This document shows positions 1 through 7,407 of a DNA stretch of 19,704 bases, in pieces. Below the pieces are notes generated by a model. That model did no database searches. It saw only the letters and a list, made by a program, of their open reading frames with translations, and was not told the origin of the DNA. The stretch comes from an uncultured Collinsella sp. (GTDB lineage: Bacteria > Actinomycetota > Coriobacteriia > Coriobacteriales > Coriobacteriaceae). The position numbers and the translations under genes were made by a program. How positions within the stretch are numbered: position 1 is the stretch's first letter; each line of letters begins with the position of its first letter. Location of the stretch: contig CABUBZ010000038.1 in assembly GCA_902489945.1 (NCBI GenBank), positions 1 to 19,704 of the forward strand, read 5' to 3'.

Positions 1-239
1 ATGTGTTGGCCCCACCCCAGGGACTGCGTTTACGTGCTCGTCTCGCCCGGGTGCCGTTGGGCCAGGGAGGGGCGTCTTCGCTGATATTTGGTTTGTTGAG
101 AGAGCTGCTTTTATTGCGGCTCTTTCTTTGGTTTTGGGTATATTTGTTCATGTTGAACTGTTTTTGCGGATGGGCTGGGGACTGGCTTTCCGCTGTTATT
201 TGTAGCCGTCTCGGCTCTTGTTGAGGGGAGACATTCATT
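1..239. other. Unassigned region before fmt
   Basis: I recognise no gene here. Frame 2 stays open from the window edge to a TAG at 209-211 and has T-rich third positions like the start of fmt, so it could be the tail of an upstream gene, but its translation matches no family I know. GAGGGGAG at 223-230 is the fmt ribosome-binding site, nine bases before the ATG. I see no convincing promoter. The fmt promoter may lie outside the window if fmt belongs to a longer operon. Confidence 0.4.
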
Positions 240-1160
240 ATGCGTATTGTGTTTATGGGTACGCCGGATTTTGCTGTGCCTTCGTTGACTTCGCTTGTTG
301 CGGCTGGTAACGAGATTGCGCTTGTTGTTACTCGTCCTGATGCTGTTCGTGGGCGTGGTAAGAAGCTTGAGCCTTCTCCTGTTAAGGCCAAGGCGCTTGA
401 GCTGGGGTTGCCGGTTGTTGAGGCTAATCGCATGACGCCGGAGGTTGTTGAGGCGCTCCGGGCTGCGCAGGCTGATATTTTCTGTGTTGCTGCGTACGGC
501 TGCATTTTGCCTGATGAGGTGCTGCATATGGCGCCGCTTGGTATTGTGAATGTTCATGCGTCCTTGCTGCCTCGTTGGCGTGGGGCTGCTCCTATTCAGC
601 GTGCGATTCTCGCTGGTGATGAGGTTGCTGGCGTTTCTATCATGCGCATCGGGCACGGCGTGGATACTGGGGCTTATTGTGCTCAGGCTTCCACGTCGGT
701 TGCCGGTAAGCATGCTGAGGCGCTGACCATGGAGCTTGGTGAGCTTGGCGGTAAACTGCTTGCCGATACGCTTCCTTCTCTTGCCGATGGCACCGCCGTG
801 TGGACTGAACAGGATGAGGCGCTCGTTACCCATGCTGCCAAGATTTCTAAGCAGGAGATGCGTCTGGATCCGCACATGGCGGCGCTTGATTGCGTGCGTC
901 ATGTGCTGGCCTCGTCCGATACCGCGCCTGCTCGTTGCGTGATTGCCGGCAAGACTGTTCGTGTGCTCGATGCTGCGCCGGCTGATGTGTCGCTCGGCGA
1001 GGGTCAGGTTTTCGTTCAGGCCAAACGTGTTTATCTGGGCCTTTCTGATGCCTCGGTTGAACTGCTCGAGGTTAAGCCTGATGGCAAGCGTGCCATGTCT
1101 GCTTCTGCCTGGGCCGCCGGCCTTCAGGGTGCCGATCTTTCGTGGGGTGTTTTGTCATGA
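240..1160 (+). CDS. fmt: Methionyl-tRNA formyltransferase
   Basis: This cytosolic enzyme transfers a formyl group from 10-formyl-tetrahydrofolate to Met-tRNA(fMet) for translation initiation. The product is 306 residues, close to the usual 310-315. It opens with the family signature MRIVFMGTPDFAVPSL. The catalytic core is visible as NVHASLLPRWRGAAPI (about residues 104-119), supplying the conserved Asn104 and His106, and GVDTG supplies Asp142. The C-terminal part (about 205-306) fits the tRNA-binding OB-like domain. The ATG is preceded by GAGGGGAG at nine bases. The stop overlaps the rsmB start as ATGA, implying translational coupling. Codons in the first two thirds are strongly T-ended, unlike the C-ended codons of the glycogen genes. 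Confidence 0.96.
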   Translation: MRIVFMGTPDFAVPSLTSLVAAGNEIALVVTRPDAVRGRGKKLEPSPVKAKALELGLPVVEANRMTPEVVEALRAAQADIFCVAAYGCILPDEVLHMAPLGIVNVHASLLPRWRGAAPIQRAILAGDEVAGVSIMRIGHGVDTGAYCAQASTSVAGKHAEALTMELGELGGKLLADTLPSLADGTAVWTEQDEALVTHAAKISKQEMRLDPHMAALDCVRHVLASSDTAPARCVIAGKTVRVLDAAPADVSLGEGQVFVQAKRVYLGLSDASVELLEVKPDGKRAMSASAWAAGLQGADLSWGVLS

Positions 1161-2557
1161 GCAAGCTGTCTCCCGCGCGCAAGCTTGCGCTCGATGTGTT
1201 GATGGAGGCCGATCGCCGCGGTATGTACGCACGCGACGTGTTGTCTTCCCGTGCTTCCGCCAAGGCCATTGACCAGCGCGATTCCGCTTTTGCCGCGCGT
1301 TTGGCGCTCGGTGTTGCCGCCACGCAGGGCATTTTGGATGAGTTGCTCGATCAGTTTTTGGATAAGCCCAAAAAGGTCGCGCCGCGCGTGCGCATGGCGC
1401 TTCGCATCTCGGCCTTCGAGATGCTCTATCTGCATACGCCGGGCCGCGTTGCCGTGAGTCAGGGTGTTGAGCTGGTGCGCAGCGGTGCTAAGTCTGCCGC
1501 GGGCCTGGCTAATGCGGTGCTGCACAAGGTTGCGGACAACGTTGAGGACTTTGCCACGGCATCCGACGTGGATGAGTCTGAGCGACGCTTGGTCCGCCTG
1601 TCTCGTTTGATGGGTCTTCCTCGCTGGCTGTGCGCTCGCATTATGGCTTCGTTCGATACGCCCGAGGGCGCGCTCAACTTTGCAGGCAATCTGGCGCCTG
1701 CGCCGCTTGCACTGCACGAGAATGCGTTTGCGACCAAGGCCGACCCGTTTATCTCCCAGCTTGTGGCACCCGTGTTCCCGGGCTGCCATGCTCCGGTCGA
1801 TGCGCAGGTCACGGTTGCATCGGGCGTGTTTGAGCGTGCTGCCGCGGTGGCGTCTGACCTCAACGCGCAGCTCATCGCCACGGCTGCCACGCGCCCCGGA
1901 AGCTGCCTTGAGATTGGTGCCGGTCGTGGCACCAAGACCTATGTGATGATGTGCCAGGCCAAGCGTACGGGCTATGAGCGTCAGCATACGGCGCTCGATC
2001 TGCATGATCGCAAGTGCGATCTGAATCTCGCTCGTCTGCATAAGGCCGGTATTCAGGGTGTTCGTACGGTTTCGGGTGATGCTTGCGAGCTTGATGAGGT
2101 GCTCACATCGTTTGATGCCATGCTTGGCGAGCCGGTTAAGTTCGACACGGTCTTTATCGATGCACCGTGCTCTGGCACCGGAACCATGCGTCGTCATCCC
2201 GAGATTCCGTGGCGCCTGACCGAAAAGGATGTGGCGGTTGAGCTGCCCAAACTGCAGCTGACGATGCTCAAGGAAGCCGCCGCGCGCGTGGCTGCCGGCG
2301 GCGAGCTCATCTATGCGACGTGCTCCGTCTTCGACGAGGAGAACACGCAGGTGGTGGACGCGTTCCTTGCTTCTCCCGAGGGTGCCGGCTTTACCGTGGC
2401 ACCGCTTTCCGAGGCACAGATTCTGCAACTCCCCGAGTTCGATCAGGCTAAGAAGCTCGTTTCCGTACGCCAGAACGATCGAGGCCTCTTCCAAAGCGTG
2501 CCGGTAAACGCCGACTCCTACGACGGCCACTTCTGCGCCAGACTGGTCCACAAGTAA
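1157..2557 (+). CDS. rsmB: 16S rRNA cytosine-C5 methyltransferase RsmB/Sun
   Basis: A 466-residue SAM-dependent rRNA m5C methyltransferase of the RsmB/Sun family. In E. coli this enzyme modifies C967 of 16S rRNA. The N-terminal ~140 residues form a NusB-like helical RNA-binding domain. The C-terminal Rossmann methyltransferase carries DAPCSGTGTMRRHPEI (Cys about 338) and YATCSVFDEEN (catalytic Cys about 389), the two conserved cysteines of m5C enzymes. The SAM-binding motif I reads CLEIGAGRGTKT, which departs from the common AAPGGKT form. I chose the ATG at 1157 because it makes the ATGA overlap with fmt. An in-frame GTG at 1142 would add five residues and lies deeper in fmt. fmt followed by rsmB is a common bacterial pairing. 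Confidence 0.94.
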   Translation: MSKLSPARKLALDVLMEADRRGMYARDVLSSRASAKAIDQRDSAFAARLALGVAATQGILDELLDQFLDKPKKVAPRVRMALRISAFEMLYLHTPGRVAVSQGVELVRSGAKSAAGLANAVLHKVADNVEDFATASDVDESERRLVRLSRLMGLPRWLCARIMASFDTPEGALNFAGNLAPAPLALHENAFATKADPFISQLVAPVFPGCHAPVDAQVTVASGVFERAAAVASDLNAQLIATAATRPGSCLEIGAGRGTKTYVMMCQAKRTGYERQHTALDLHDRKCDLNLARLHKAGIQGVRTVSGDACELDEVLTSFDAMLGEPVKFDTVFIDAPCSGTGTMRRHPEIPWRLTEKDVAVELPKLQLTMLKEAAARVAAGGELIYATCSVFDEENTQVVDAFLASPEGAGFTVAPLSEAQILQLPEFDQAKKLVSVRQNDRGLFQSVPVNADSYDGHFCARLVHK

Positions 2558-2563
2558 CGACTA

Positions 2564-2630
2564 AGTTGCGGTGAAATAGGGATTGAAAAGCCGCTTCTGT
2601 CCGCCAAACAGTCCTTATTTCACCGCAACT
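2564..2630. repeat. Palindromic intergenic element
   Basis: AGTTGCGGTGAAATA at 2564-2578 is the exact reverse complement of 2616-2630 (15 of 15), separated by 37 bases. The match continues to GG/CC beyond a one-base bulge. It starts seven bases after the rsmB stop. No T run follows, so it is not a standard terminator. The long exact arms and intergenic position suggest a REP- or MITE-like dispersed repeat. That is an inference, because only one copy is in this window. Confidence 0.6.
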
Positions 2631-2642
2631 CACAAGGAAACC

Positions 2643-2665
2643 TGGGTAGCTTGATTAGCTACCCA
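2643..2665 (+). terminator. Small hairpin, possible rsmB terminator
   Basis: TGGGTAGC (2643-2650) and GCTACCCA (2658-2665) form an 8 bp perfect stem with a 7-base loop. It lies 85 bases after the rsmB stop. No T tract follows on the plus strand, so the terminator role is weak. It may act together with the stronger stem at 2681-2708 between the convergent rsmB and fmdB genes. Confidence 0.3.
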
Positions 2666-2680
2666 TAGAGCAAAGAAATA

Positions 2681-2708
2681 GCCCCGCGATCGGCGTTGAT
2701 CGCGGGGC
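2681..2708 (-). terminator. Rho-independent terminator of fmdB (possibly bidirectional)
   Basis: GCCCCGCGATC (2681-2691) and GATCGCGGGGC (2698-2708) form an 11 bp perfect stem with a 6-base loop. On the minus strand the stem is followed by TATTTCTTTG, a moderate T tract, ten bases past the fmdB stop. On the plus strand CGCGTTGTTT follows, so it may also stop rsmB transcripts. Confidence 0.7.
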
Positions 2709-2718
2709 CGCGTTGTTT

Positions 2719-2955
2719 CTAGCGGCTATGCGGGCAGTTGGCGCAGCAGCCACTGGTGGCGTTGGTGCTGGAGCCGCCACTTCGCTGGTCGGTGTTGTAG
2801 AAACCGCTGCCCTCAAATTTAATGCCGCTGGCCGAGAACGTCTTGGCGGCCGGAGCGCCGCAGCTCGGGCACACGACCTTGGGGGTCTCGGACATAGGAT
2901 GCTCAACCTCAAACACGTTGCCGCAGCTCGAGCACTTGTAATCGTAGCGCGCCAT
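2719..2955 (-). CDS. FmdB-type zinc-ribbon regulatory protein
   Basis: A 78-residue protein of the FmdB/CxxC_CXXC_SSSS family, short zinc ribbons whose role is poorly defined. The name comes from a putative regulator of formamidase/amidase genes. It opens MARYDYKCSSCGNVFEV, and the ribbon ligands are the two CxxC pairs Cys8/Cys11 and Cys29/Cys32 (VVCPSCG). After residue 40 comes the usual Ser/Gly-rich low-complexity stretch, and the C-terminus is CCANCPHSR with extra cysteines and a histidine that could bind metal. AAGGAAG lies a few bases before the ATG. A hairpin separates it from the upstream GH13-GH77 gene, so it is probably not strictly co-transcribed with it. The family call is firm, the biological role unknown. 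Confidence 0.85.
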   Translation of the reverse strand: MARYDYKCSSCGNVFEVEHPMSETPKVVCPSCGAPAAKTFSASGIKFEGSGFYNTDQRSGGSSTNATSGCCANCPHSR

Positions 2956-2977
2956 AATACTTCCTTTTCAGCACAAA

Positions 2978-2999
2978 GCGGGCAGATTACTCTGCCCGC
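2978..2999 (-). terminator. Terminator of the GH13-GH77 gene
   Basis: GCGGGCAGA (2978-2986) and TCTGCCCGC (2991-2999) form a 9 bp perfect stem with a 4-base loop. On the minus strand it is followed by TTTGT. It lies about 45 bases past the stop of the fusion gene and 23 bases before the fmdB start codon, so read-through into fmdB remains possible. Confidence 0.6.
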
Positions 3000-3043
3000 A
3001 AAAATTCAAACGTCTGTAACTGTACCCTATATCGGGGGTTTTA

Positions 3044-6000
3044 TCACGCTTCGCCCCAGAATCTATGGTTGTTGCGCAGGAGCTGTGCGGTTTTCTTCTC
3101 GGCGGCTGCAATGTCCGCCTCGTCAGCCTGCCAGGTCCAGTTGCCCGTGGCCACACCCGGCACGTTCATACGTGCGTCGTCACCAAGCCCCAGGATATCC
3201 TGCAGCGGCATCATCACCAGGGGAGCGTCGCTTGCCAGCGCGTCGCTCATCAACTTGGCTGCCACCTCAACACCGCTCGGCTCGTCGCCGCCCGCAAAGG
3301 AACGCGTGCACCAACCGGCCAACGTCGACGTATCGTGCGTCGAGGTGTACAGAATTTTGCCGGGCGTTGGATGCACGCCGCAACGAACGTCATAGTCGCT
3401 AAACTCCAGCACGTCCATGCCGGGGAAACCGCAGGTCGAGGCCATGGCGCGAACACCGGGCGTCAAATAGCCCAGGTCCTCGGCGATAAAGTTGAGCGGA
3501 CCCAGCTCGTCGTAGGCGGTCTGGAACAGGTCCTTGCCCGGGCCCGCCAGCCAGCGGCCGTCGGCGCAAGCCTTGCCCGCGGGAATGCTGAAATAGCTGT
3601 GGAAGCCCAGGAAGTGATCCAGACGCACACGGTCGTAGAGCGAGAACGCGCGGCGCAGGCGATCCATCCACCAGCTATAGCCGTTCTGCTTCATGTGGTC
3701 CCAGCGGAACGTCGGGTTGCCCCACACCTGGCCCTCGGGTGCAAAGTTGTCGGGCGGCGCACCGGAAATCTCAATCGCCTTGCCGGTATCGGACAGCCAG
3801 AAGTTCTCGGGCTCGCTCCACGCATCCGCCGAATCGTCGGACACGTACATAGGAATATCGCCGATAACCTCGATGCCCTTCTTGTGCGCATAGTTCATGA
3901 GCTCACACCAAGCCAGGTCAAAGCGGTACTGCATGTACGCCTGAAGCTCGGCCTCGTTGTGGAAGCGCTTGTCGTCAATCAGATGCTCGTTGTAGCGCGC
4001 GACATCTGCCGGCCAATCGTGGCGCGAATCGCCCTCAAAGTACTTCTTAACGGCCATGTAGACGCAGTATTTCTCGAGCCAATCGGCATTGCGATGTTTA
4101 AACGCGGTGTACAGCGGATCGGCATCCTCGCCGCCGCGGGCCTTCCAGGTCTCAAAGTCGGCGGCCAGCTCCTCGTGGCTCTCGGGTAGCAGGTCAATAT
4201 TGCCTGCAAAGGCCGAAGGACCGGCGTAAGGGGAGCGGAAGAAGTCCGTGGGGTTGACGGGGAGAACCTGCCAGTAGCGCATGCCCATGGCAGCCAGATG
4301 GTCGATAAAGCGACGCGTGGGAGCGCCGATCGTACCCGGCTTGCCGTCGTCGGTCGGCACCGATGTGATATGGCACACAACACCCGCACCGTGATCGAGC
4401 GGCTCCTGCAGGCGCTGCTCGGCATGGTGATAGATGATCGACGAGCCCAGCGGGTACAGGTCGAGCGTGACGGTACCGTTGTGAATCTCGCACTCGTGAC
4501 CGCTGATCACATCGCTCGCACATTCGCCGAGTGCCGGAATGGTCACACGATGCGAGTTGCGCAGGCTGCGGTTGATGATAACGGTCGCAGACTCGCCGTC
4601 CTTGCCCGCACGGTTGTAGGCCAGCACCTCGTCATTGAGTGCAAATGCCTTGATCTCGCCATCGATCATAAACGGCAGCGCGCGGCGCACAGCAGATGCG
4701 TTCTTGACGATCGCAAACGTATCGAAGTCGTGCAGGTTTTCCTTGGTCGGCATGGTGCGACGATTGCCCGGATCAGTGAGACCCTCCAAGCCGTACTCGT
4801 CACCGTAATAGATTGAGGGAACGCCCGGGAAGGTCATCTGCATGAGCGTCGCCAACCAAAAGCGGCTCTTGGCCAAGCCCATGGAGTTCTCGTCCAGGCG
4901 CCACTTGCTGCGCTCGCTCTCGGGCAGCTGCGACTCGTCGGGGCCGCCGCCGAGCACCGAGATAATGCGCGGACGGTCGTGGCTCGAAAGCAGATTAAGT
5001 GCGCAGGACAGGGCCTCGCGCGGATAATTCTCGCGCAGGGTTTCGATATCCTCGGCTGCCTGGTAGGCGTTCTTGTAGCCCATCAAAAAGCCGATGACCA
5101 TGTCGCGGAAGGGATAATCCATAGCCGAGTCGAGCTCGGAGCCTTGTAGATAGCGACGCAGATGGCCGTAGCTGATTTTGTTGGAGGCGTCTTCCCAGAC
5201 CTCGCCGAGCAGCAGCGCATCGGGCTTTTCGGCAAGTACTGCCTTCTTGATCTCGGTCAGGAAATCGTCCGAAAGCTCGTCGGCCACGTCGAGGCGCCAG
5301 CCATGAGCGCCGGCACGCAGCCATTTACGGATCACGCCGTCCTTGCCCAGGAGCCGCTCGCGTACCAGTTCGGAGCTCTCATTGATGGCGGGCATATTGC
5401 CCACGCCCCACCAGCAGTCGTACGAGCCGTCCTCGTGGAAATAAAACGCATCGCGCCACGGCGAATTCTCGCTCTGCCACGCGCCCACGCCGGGGTAGTT
5501 GCCATAGCGGTTGAAATAGATCGAGTCGTCGCCCGTGTGGTTGAAGACGCCGTCCAGGATGATGGAGATGCCCAGCTTCTCGGCTGCCTGGCACAGCTCG
5601 GTAAAGTCCTGCTCGGTGCCAAGGATTGGGTCGATCTTGGTGTAGTCGGCCGTGTCGTAGCGGTGGTTGCTCGCGGCTTCAAATATGGGGTTGAGGTAGA
5701 TAGCTGTAAAGCCCAGCTCAGCGATGCGGGGCAGGTCATTTTGGATACCCTTGAGTGAGCCGCCGTAAAAATCCCAGGTCTTGATGGAGCCGTCTTCGGC
5801 ACGCTCGTACTCGGGCGGTTCGTTCCAGTCCTCGACCATGCGGCGCTGGATTCCGTTTCGCGGTTTTTCGACCTCGGCAAGCGTGCGCTCGCGCCAGTTT
5901 TCGTCGCGGGCATAGCGATCGGGGAAGATCTGGTAGACCATACCGCGCTCGTACCACTCGGGACGAACCTCACGGTGTTTGTAGACGGTGACCTGGAATG

Positions 6001-6340
6001 ACGGCACCTCGGCGTAGTCGTAGGTTACGCCCTCGCCGCCGGTGCGTCCCTGTGGTGCTCCCAAGCGGACCTCGGGCTGGCCCTCGATATTGCATATAAA
6101 GCTGTACCAGATAAGACAGGGCTCGGTGCACTCAAGCTCTGCGGTAAATATGCCGTCGCCTTCGTGTGTCATAGGATACCGAGACTCGCCGATCTCATCG
6201 ACCCAGGTGCGCAGCGTAAGCGTTGCCTGCGCGGGATCGGCATCCTCCAGAATCACGGAGAGCGAAAGGGTAGTTCCTGTGGTCACAGCGCCAAACGGAG
6301 TGCGAAACTGCGGCAGACGGCTGTTGTGTATCAATCTCAT
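3044..6340 (-). CDS. GH13-GH77 fusion: amylolytic/debranching glycosidase + 4-alpha-glucanotransferase
   Basis: A 1098-residue two-enzyme fusion for breakdown and remodelling of glycogen or maltodextrin. Residues 1-125 resemble the beta-sandwich N-domain of neopullulanase-type GH13 enzymes. Residues 130-640 are GH13: YQIFPDRY, then DGVFNH (263-268), GWRLDVADEL with nucleophile Asp351, LLGEVW with acid/base Glu380, and SSHDRP with Asp455. Residues 645-1098 are a MalQ-like GH77 enzyme: LPVNPTDFFRSPYAGPSAFAGN (shown in part near 693-714), GDIPMYVSDDSADAW, VRLDHFLGF with nucleophile Asp908, FIAEDLG with Glu954, and STHDTST with Asp1003. All catalytic residues of both halves are present, so both should work. 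No signal peptide is seen, so it is probably cytoplasmic. The start ATG has only a weak Shine-Dalgarno match. It has its own promoter region downstream of the glgA terminator. Whether the GH13 half hydrolyses alpha-1,6, alpha-1,4 or both cannot be told from sequence. Confidence 0.9.
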   Translation of the reverse strand: MRLIHNSRLPQFRTPFGAVTTGTTLSLSVILEDADPAQATLTLRTWVDEIGESRYPMTHEGDGIFTAELECTEPCLIWYSFICNIEGQPEVRLGAPQGRTGGEGVTYDYAEVPSFQVTVYKHREVRPEWYERGMVYQIFPDRYARDENWRERTLAEVEKPRNGIQRRMVEDWNEPPEYERAEDGSIKTWDFYGGSLKGIQNDLPRIAELGFTAIYLNPIFEAASNHRYDTADYTKIDPILGTEQDFTELCQAAEKLGISIILDGVFNHTGDDSIYFNRYGNYPGVGAWQSENSPWRDAFYFHEDGSYDCWWGVGNMPAINESSELVRERLLGKDGVIRKWLRAGAHGWRLDVADELSDDFLTEIKKAVLAEKPDALLLGEVWEDASNKISYGHLRRYLQGSELDSAMDYPFRDMVIGFLMGYKNAYQAAEDIETLRENYPREALSCALNLLSSHDRPRIISVLGGGPDESQLPESERSKWRLDENSMGLAKSRFWLATLMQMTFPGVPSIYYGDEYGLEGLTDPGNRRTMPTKENLHDFDTFAIVKNASAVRRALPFMIDGEIKAFALNDEVLAYNRAGKDGESATVIINRSLRNSHRVTIPALGECASDVISGHECEIHNGTVTLDLYPLGSSIIYHHAEQRLQEPLDHGAGVVCHITSVPTDDGKPGTIGAPTRRFIDHLAAMGMRYWQVLPVNPTDFFRSPYAGPSAFAGNIDLLPESHEELAADFETWKARGGEDADPLYTAFKHRNADWLEKYCVYMAVKKYFEGDSRHDWPADVARYNEHLIDDKRFHNEAELQAYMQYRFDLAWCELMNYAHKKGIEVIGDIPMYVSDDSADAWSEPENFWLSDTGKAIEISGAPPDNFAPEGQVWGNPTFRWDHMKQNGYSWWMDRLRRAFSLYDRVRLDHFLGFHSYFSIPAGKACADGRWLAGPGKDLFQTAYDELGPLNFIAEDLGYLTPGVRAMASTCGFPGMDVLEFSDYDVRCGVHPTPGKILYTSTHDTSTLAGWCTRSFAGGDEPSGVEVAAKLMSDALASDAPLVMMPLQDILGLGDDARMNVPGVATGNWTWQADEADIAAAEKKTAQLLRNNHRFWGEA

Positions 6341-6401
6341 AGTACGGTCCAGTTCTATACAATCATGGCGTGCGGGCCATGGGCTTTACGCACAGGATGT
6401 A

Positions 6402-6429
6402 AGTATATCTGTTGTACACAGGCTGTATA
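6402..6429 (-). promoter_or_regulatory. Putative promoter of the GH13-GH77 gene
   Basis: On the minus strand TATACA (6429-6424) and TATACT (6407-6402) are separated by 16 bases, giving a 4/6 match for -35 and a good -10. It lies about 60 bases before the ATG and just downstream of two TGGTAAAC-type half-sites. Other AT-rich hexamers nearby could serve instead. Confidence 0.4.
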
Positions 6430-6437
6430 AACAACAT

Positions 6438-6484
6438 CCGTTTACCATCGGCGAACGGTTGTCCTAGAAAATCGTTTTACCAAC
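6438..6484 (-). promoter_or_regulatory. Operator-like half-sites before the GH13-GH77 gene
   Basis: Reading the minus strand, TTGGTAAAACGATTTTC spans 6483-6467 and ATGGTAAACGG spans 6448-6438. The first contains TGGTAAAACG, identical to the site at 16403-16412 in the glgB/HAD region, and continues into a T-rich half as a LacI-type palindrome with central CG would. Both lie just upstream of the proposed -35. The shared sequence suggests one transcription factor for both loci. The factor is not in the window. Confidence 0.5.
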
Positions 6485-6495
6485 TATCTACAGAG

Positions 6496-6522
6496 AAGGG
6501 GCGCCCGGTTGGAGCGCCCCTT
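6496..6522 (-). terminator. Terminator of glgA
   Basis: AAGGGGCGC (6496-6504) and GCGCCCCTT (6514-6522) form a 9 bp stem with a 9-base loop, 36 bases past the glgA stop. On the minus strand the stem is followed by CTCTGTAG, so the T tract is poor, but position and stem strength support transcript ending here. It separates the glgBPCDA series from the GH13-GH77 gene. Confidence 0.6.
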
Positions 6523-6558
6523 ACTTAGGGTTTGATGAGGTTTTGGATCGCCTGTGGG

Positions 6559-7407
6559 CTAGCGGCGCTTGCGGGTGGCCGTGGCCTTGCGGACTGATGT
6601 CTTCTTGGTCGGAGCCTTTTCCTCGGCCGGAGTGGCGGGGGAGATCGGGGCCTCCTTGGCTGACTCGGTCTTTGCCTTAGCCTTGGGAGCGGTTTTAACC
6701 TCGGCGGCCTTCGTTGCCGGCTCGTCCTTTACTGCGGGCTTGTCCTCGGCCTTAGCCTCTGCCTTGGGAGCAGCGGCCTTGGTCGTGGTTTTCTTGGTCA
6801 TCGTGGTGCGCTTGCGCATGGTGGTCTTGGCGGCCGGCTTTGCCTCGGTCTTGGGCTCGGCACCCGCCTCCTCGACCTTGACGGCGGGCTTTGCAGCAGC
6901 CTTCGTGGTGGTCTTCATAGCGGCCTTGGTCGTCGTCGACTTCGTAGCCGCGGCCTTCTTGGTGGTCGTGGTCTTGGTCGTGGTCGTCTTCTTGGCAGCG
7001 GTCTTTACCGGAGCCTTGGCGGCCGGCTTGGCCTCAGCGACCTCGGCCTTTACCTCGGGGACTGCCTCGACCTCGGCGGCCTTCTTGGCAGCGGCGGTCG
7101 TGCGCTTGCGCGTCGTCGTTGCCTTGGCAGCTGTCGTCTTTGCTGCAGCGGTCTTGGTGGCGGCAGTCTTGGTCGTCGTAACCTTCTTAGCGGTCGTCTT
7201 GCGGGTCGTGGTCTTCTTAGCTGCGGGCTTTGCAGCGGGCTTGACCTCGGCCTCTGCCTCAGGAGCAACCTCAGCCTTCACCTCAGGCTCGGCCTTTGCG
7301 GGCTCAGTCTCAACCGGCTTCTCCTCGGCCTTGGGCTCCTCAGCGGCCGCCGGCTCAGCAACAGCCTCAGGCTCGTCGACAACAGCCGCCGGCCTCTCAA
7401 TCTCCGG
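6559..7407 (-). other. Lys/Ala/Thr-rich tail encoded in glgA
   Basis: The segment encoding GlgA residues from about 487 to the end is low-complexity. It opens acidic-alternating (EPEAVAEP, PVETEPAKAEPEVKAE), then carries blocks such as AAKKTTTRKTTAKK, KTTTTKTTTTKKAAATK and MRKRTTMTKKTTTK, and ends KATATRKRR. These S/TPK- and AAKK-type repeats resemble histone H1-like tails of bacterial proteins. The DNA is correspondingly repetitive, which produces a long false open frame on the opposite strand. The function is unknown. Binding to a polyanion, glycogen-particle anchoring or disordered-linker roles are guesses. Confidence 0.85.

Noticed and set aside
1124..2551. A 475-codon minus-strand frame opposite rsmB
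   Set aside because: rsmB has both catalytic cysteine motifs and start coupling with fmt. The antisense translation is Arg/His-rich without domains.
3044..6340. Calling the fusion GlgX plus MalQ outright
   Set aside because: The GH13 half has a neopullulanase-like N-domain and motif set rather than a clear GlgX/isoamylase pattern, so the exact bond specificity is left open.
6559..7407. Tail of glgA as a separate histone-like gene fused by a lost stop
   Set aside because: The frame is continuous with the catalytic core, no internal start with a ribosome-binding site is evident, and GlgB has a similar tail, so an authentic C-terminal extension is simpler.
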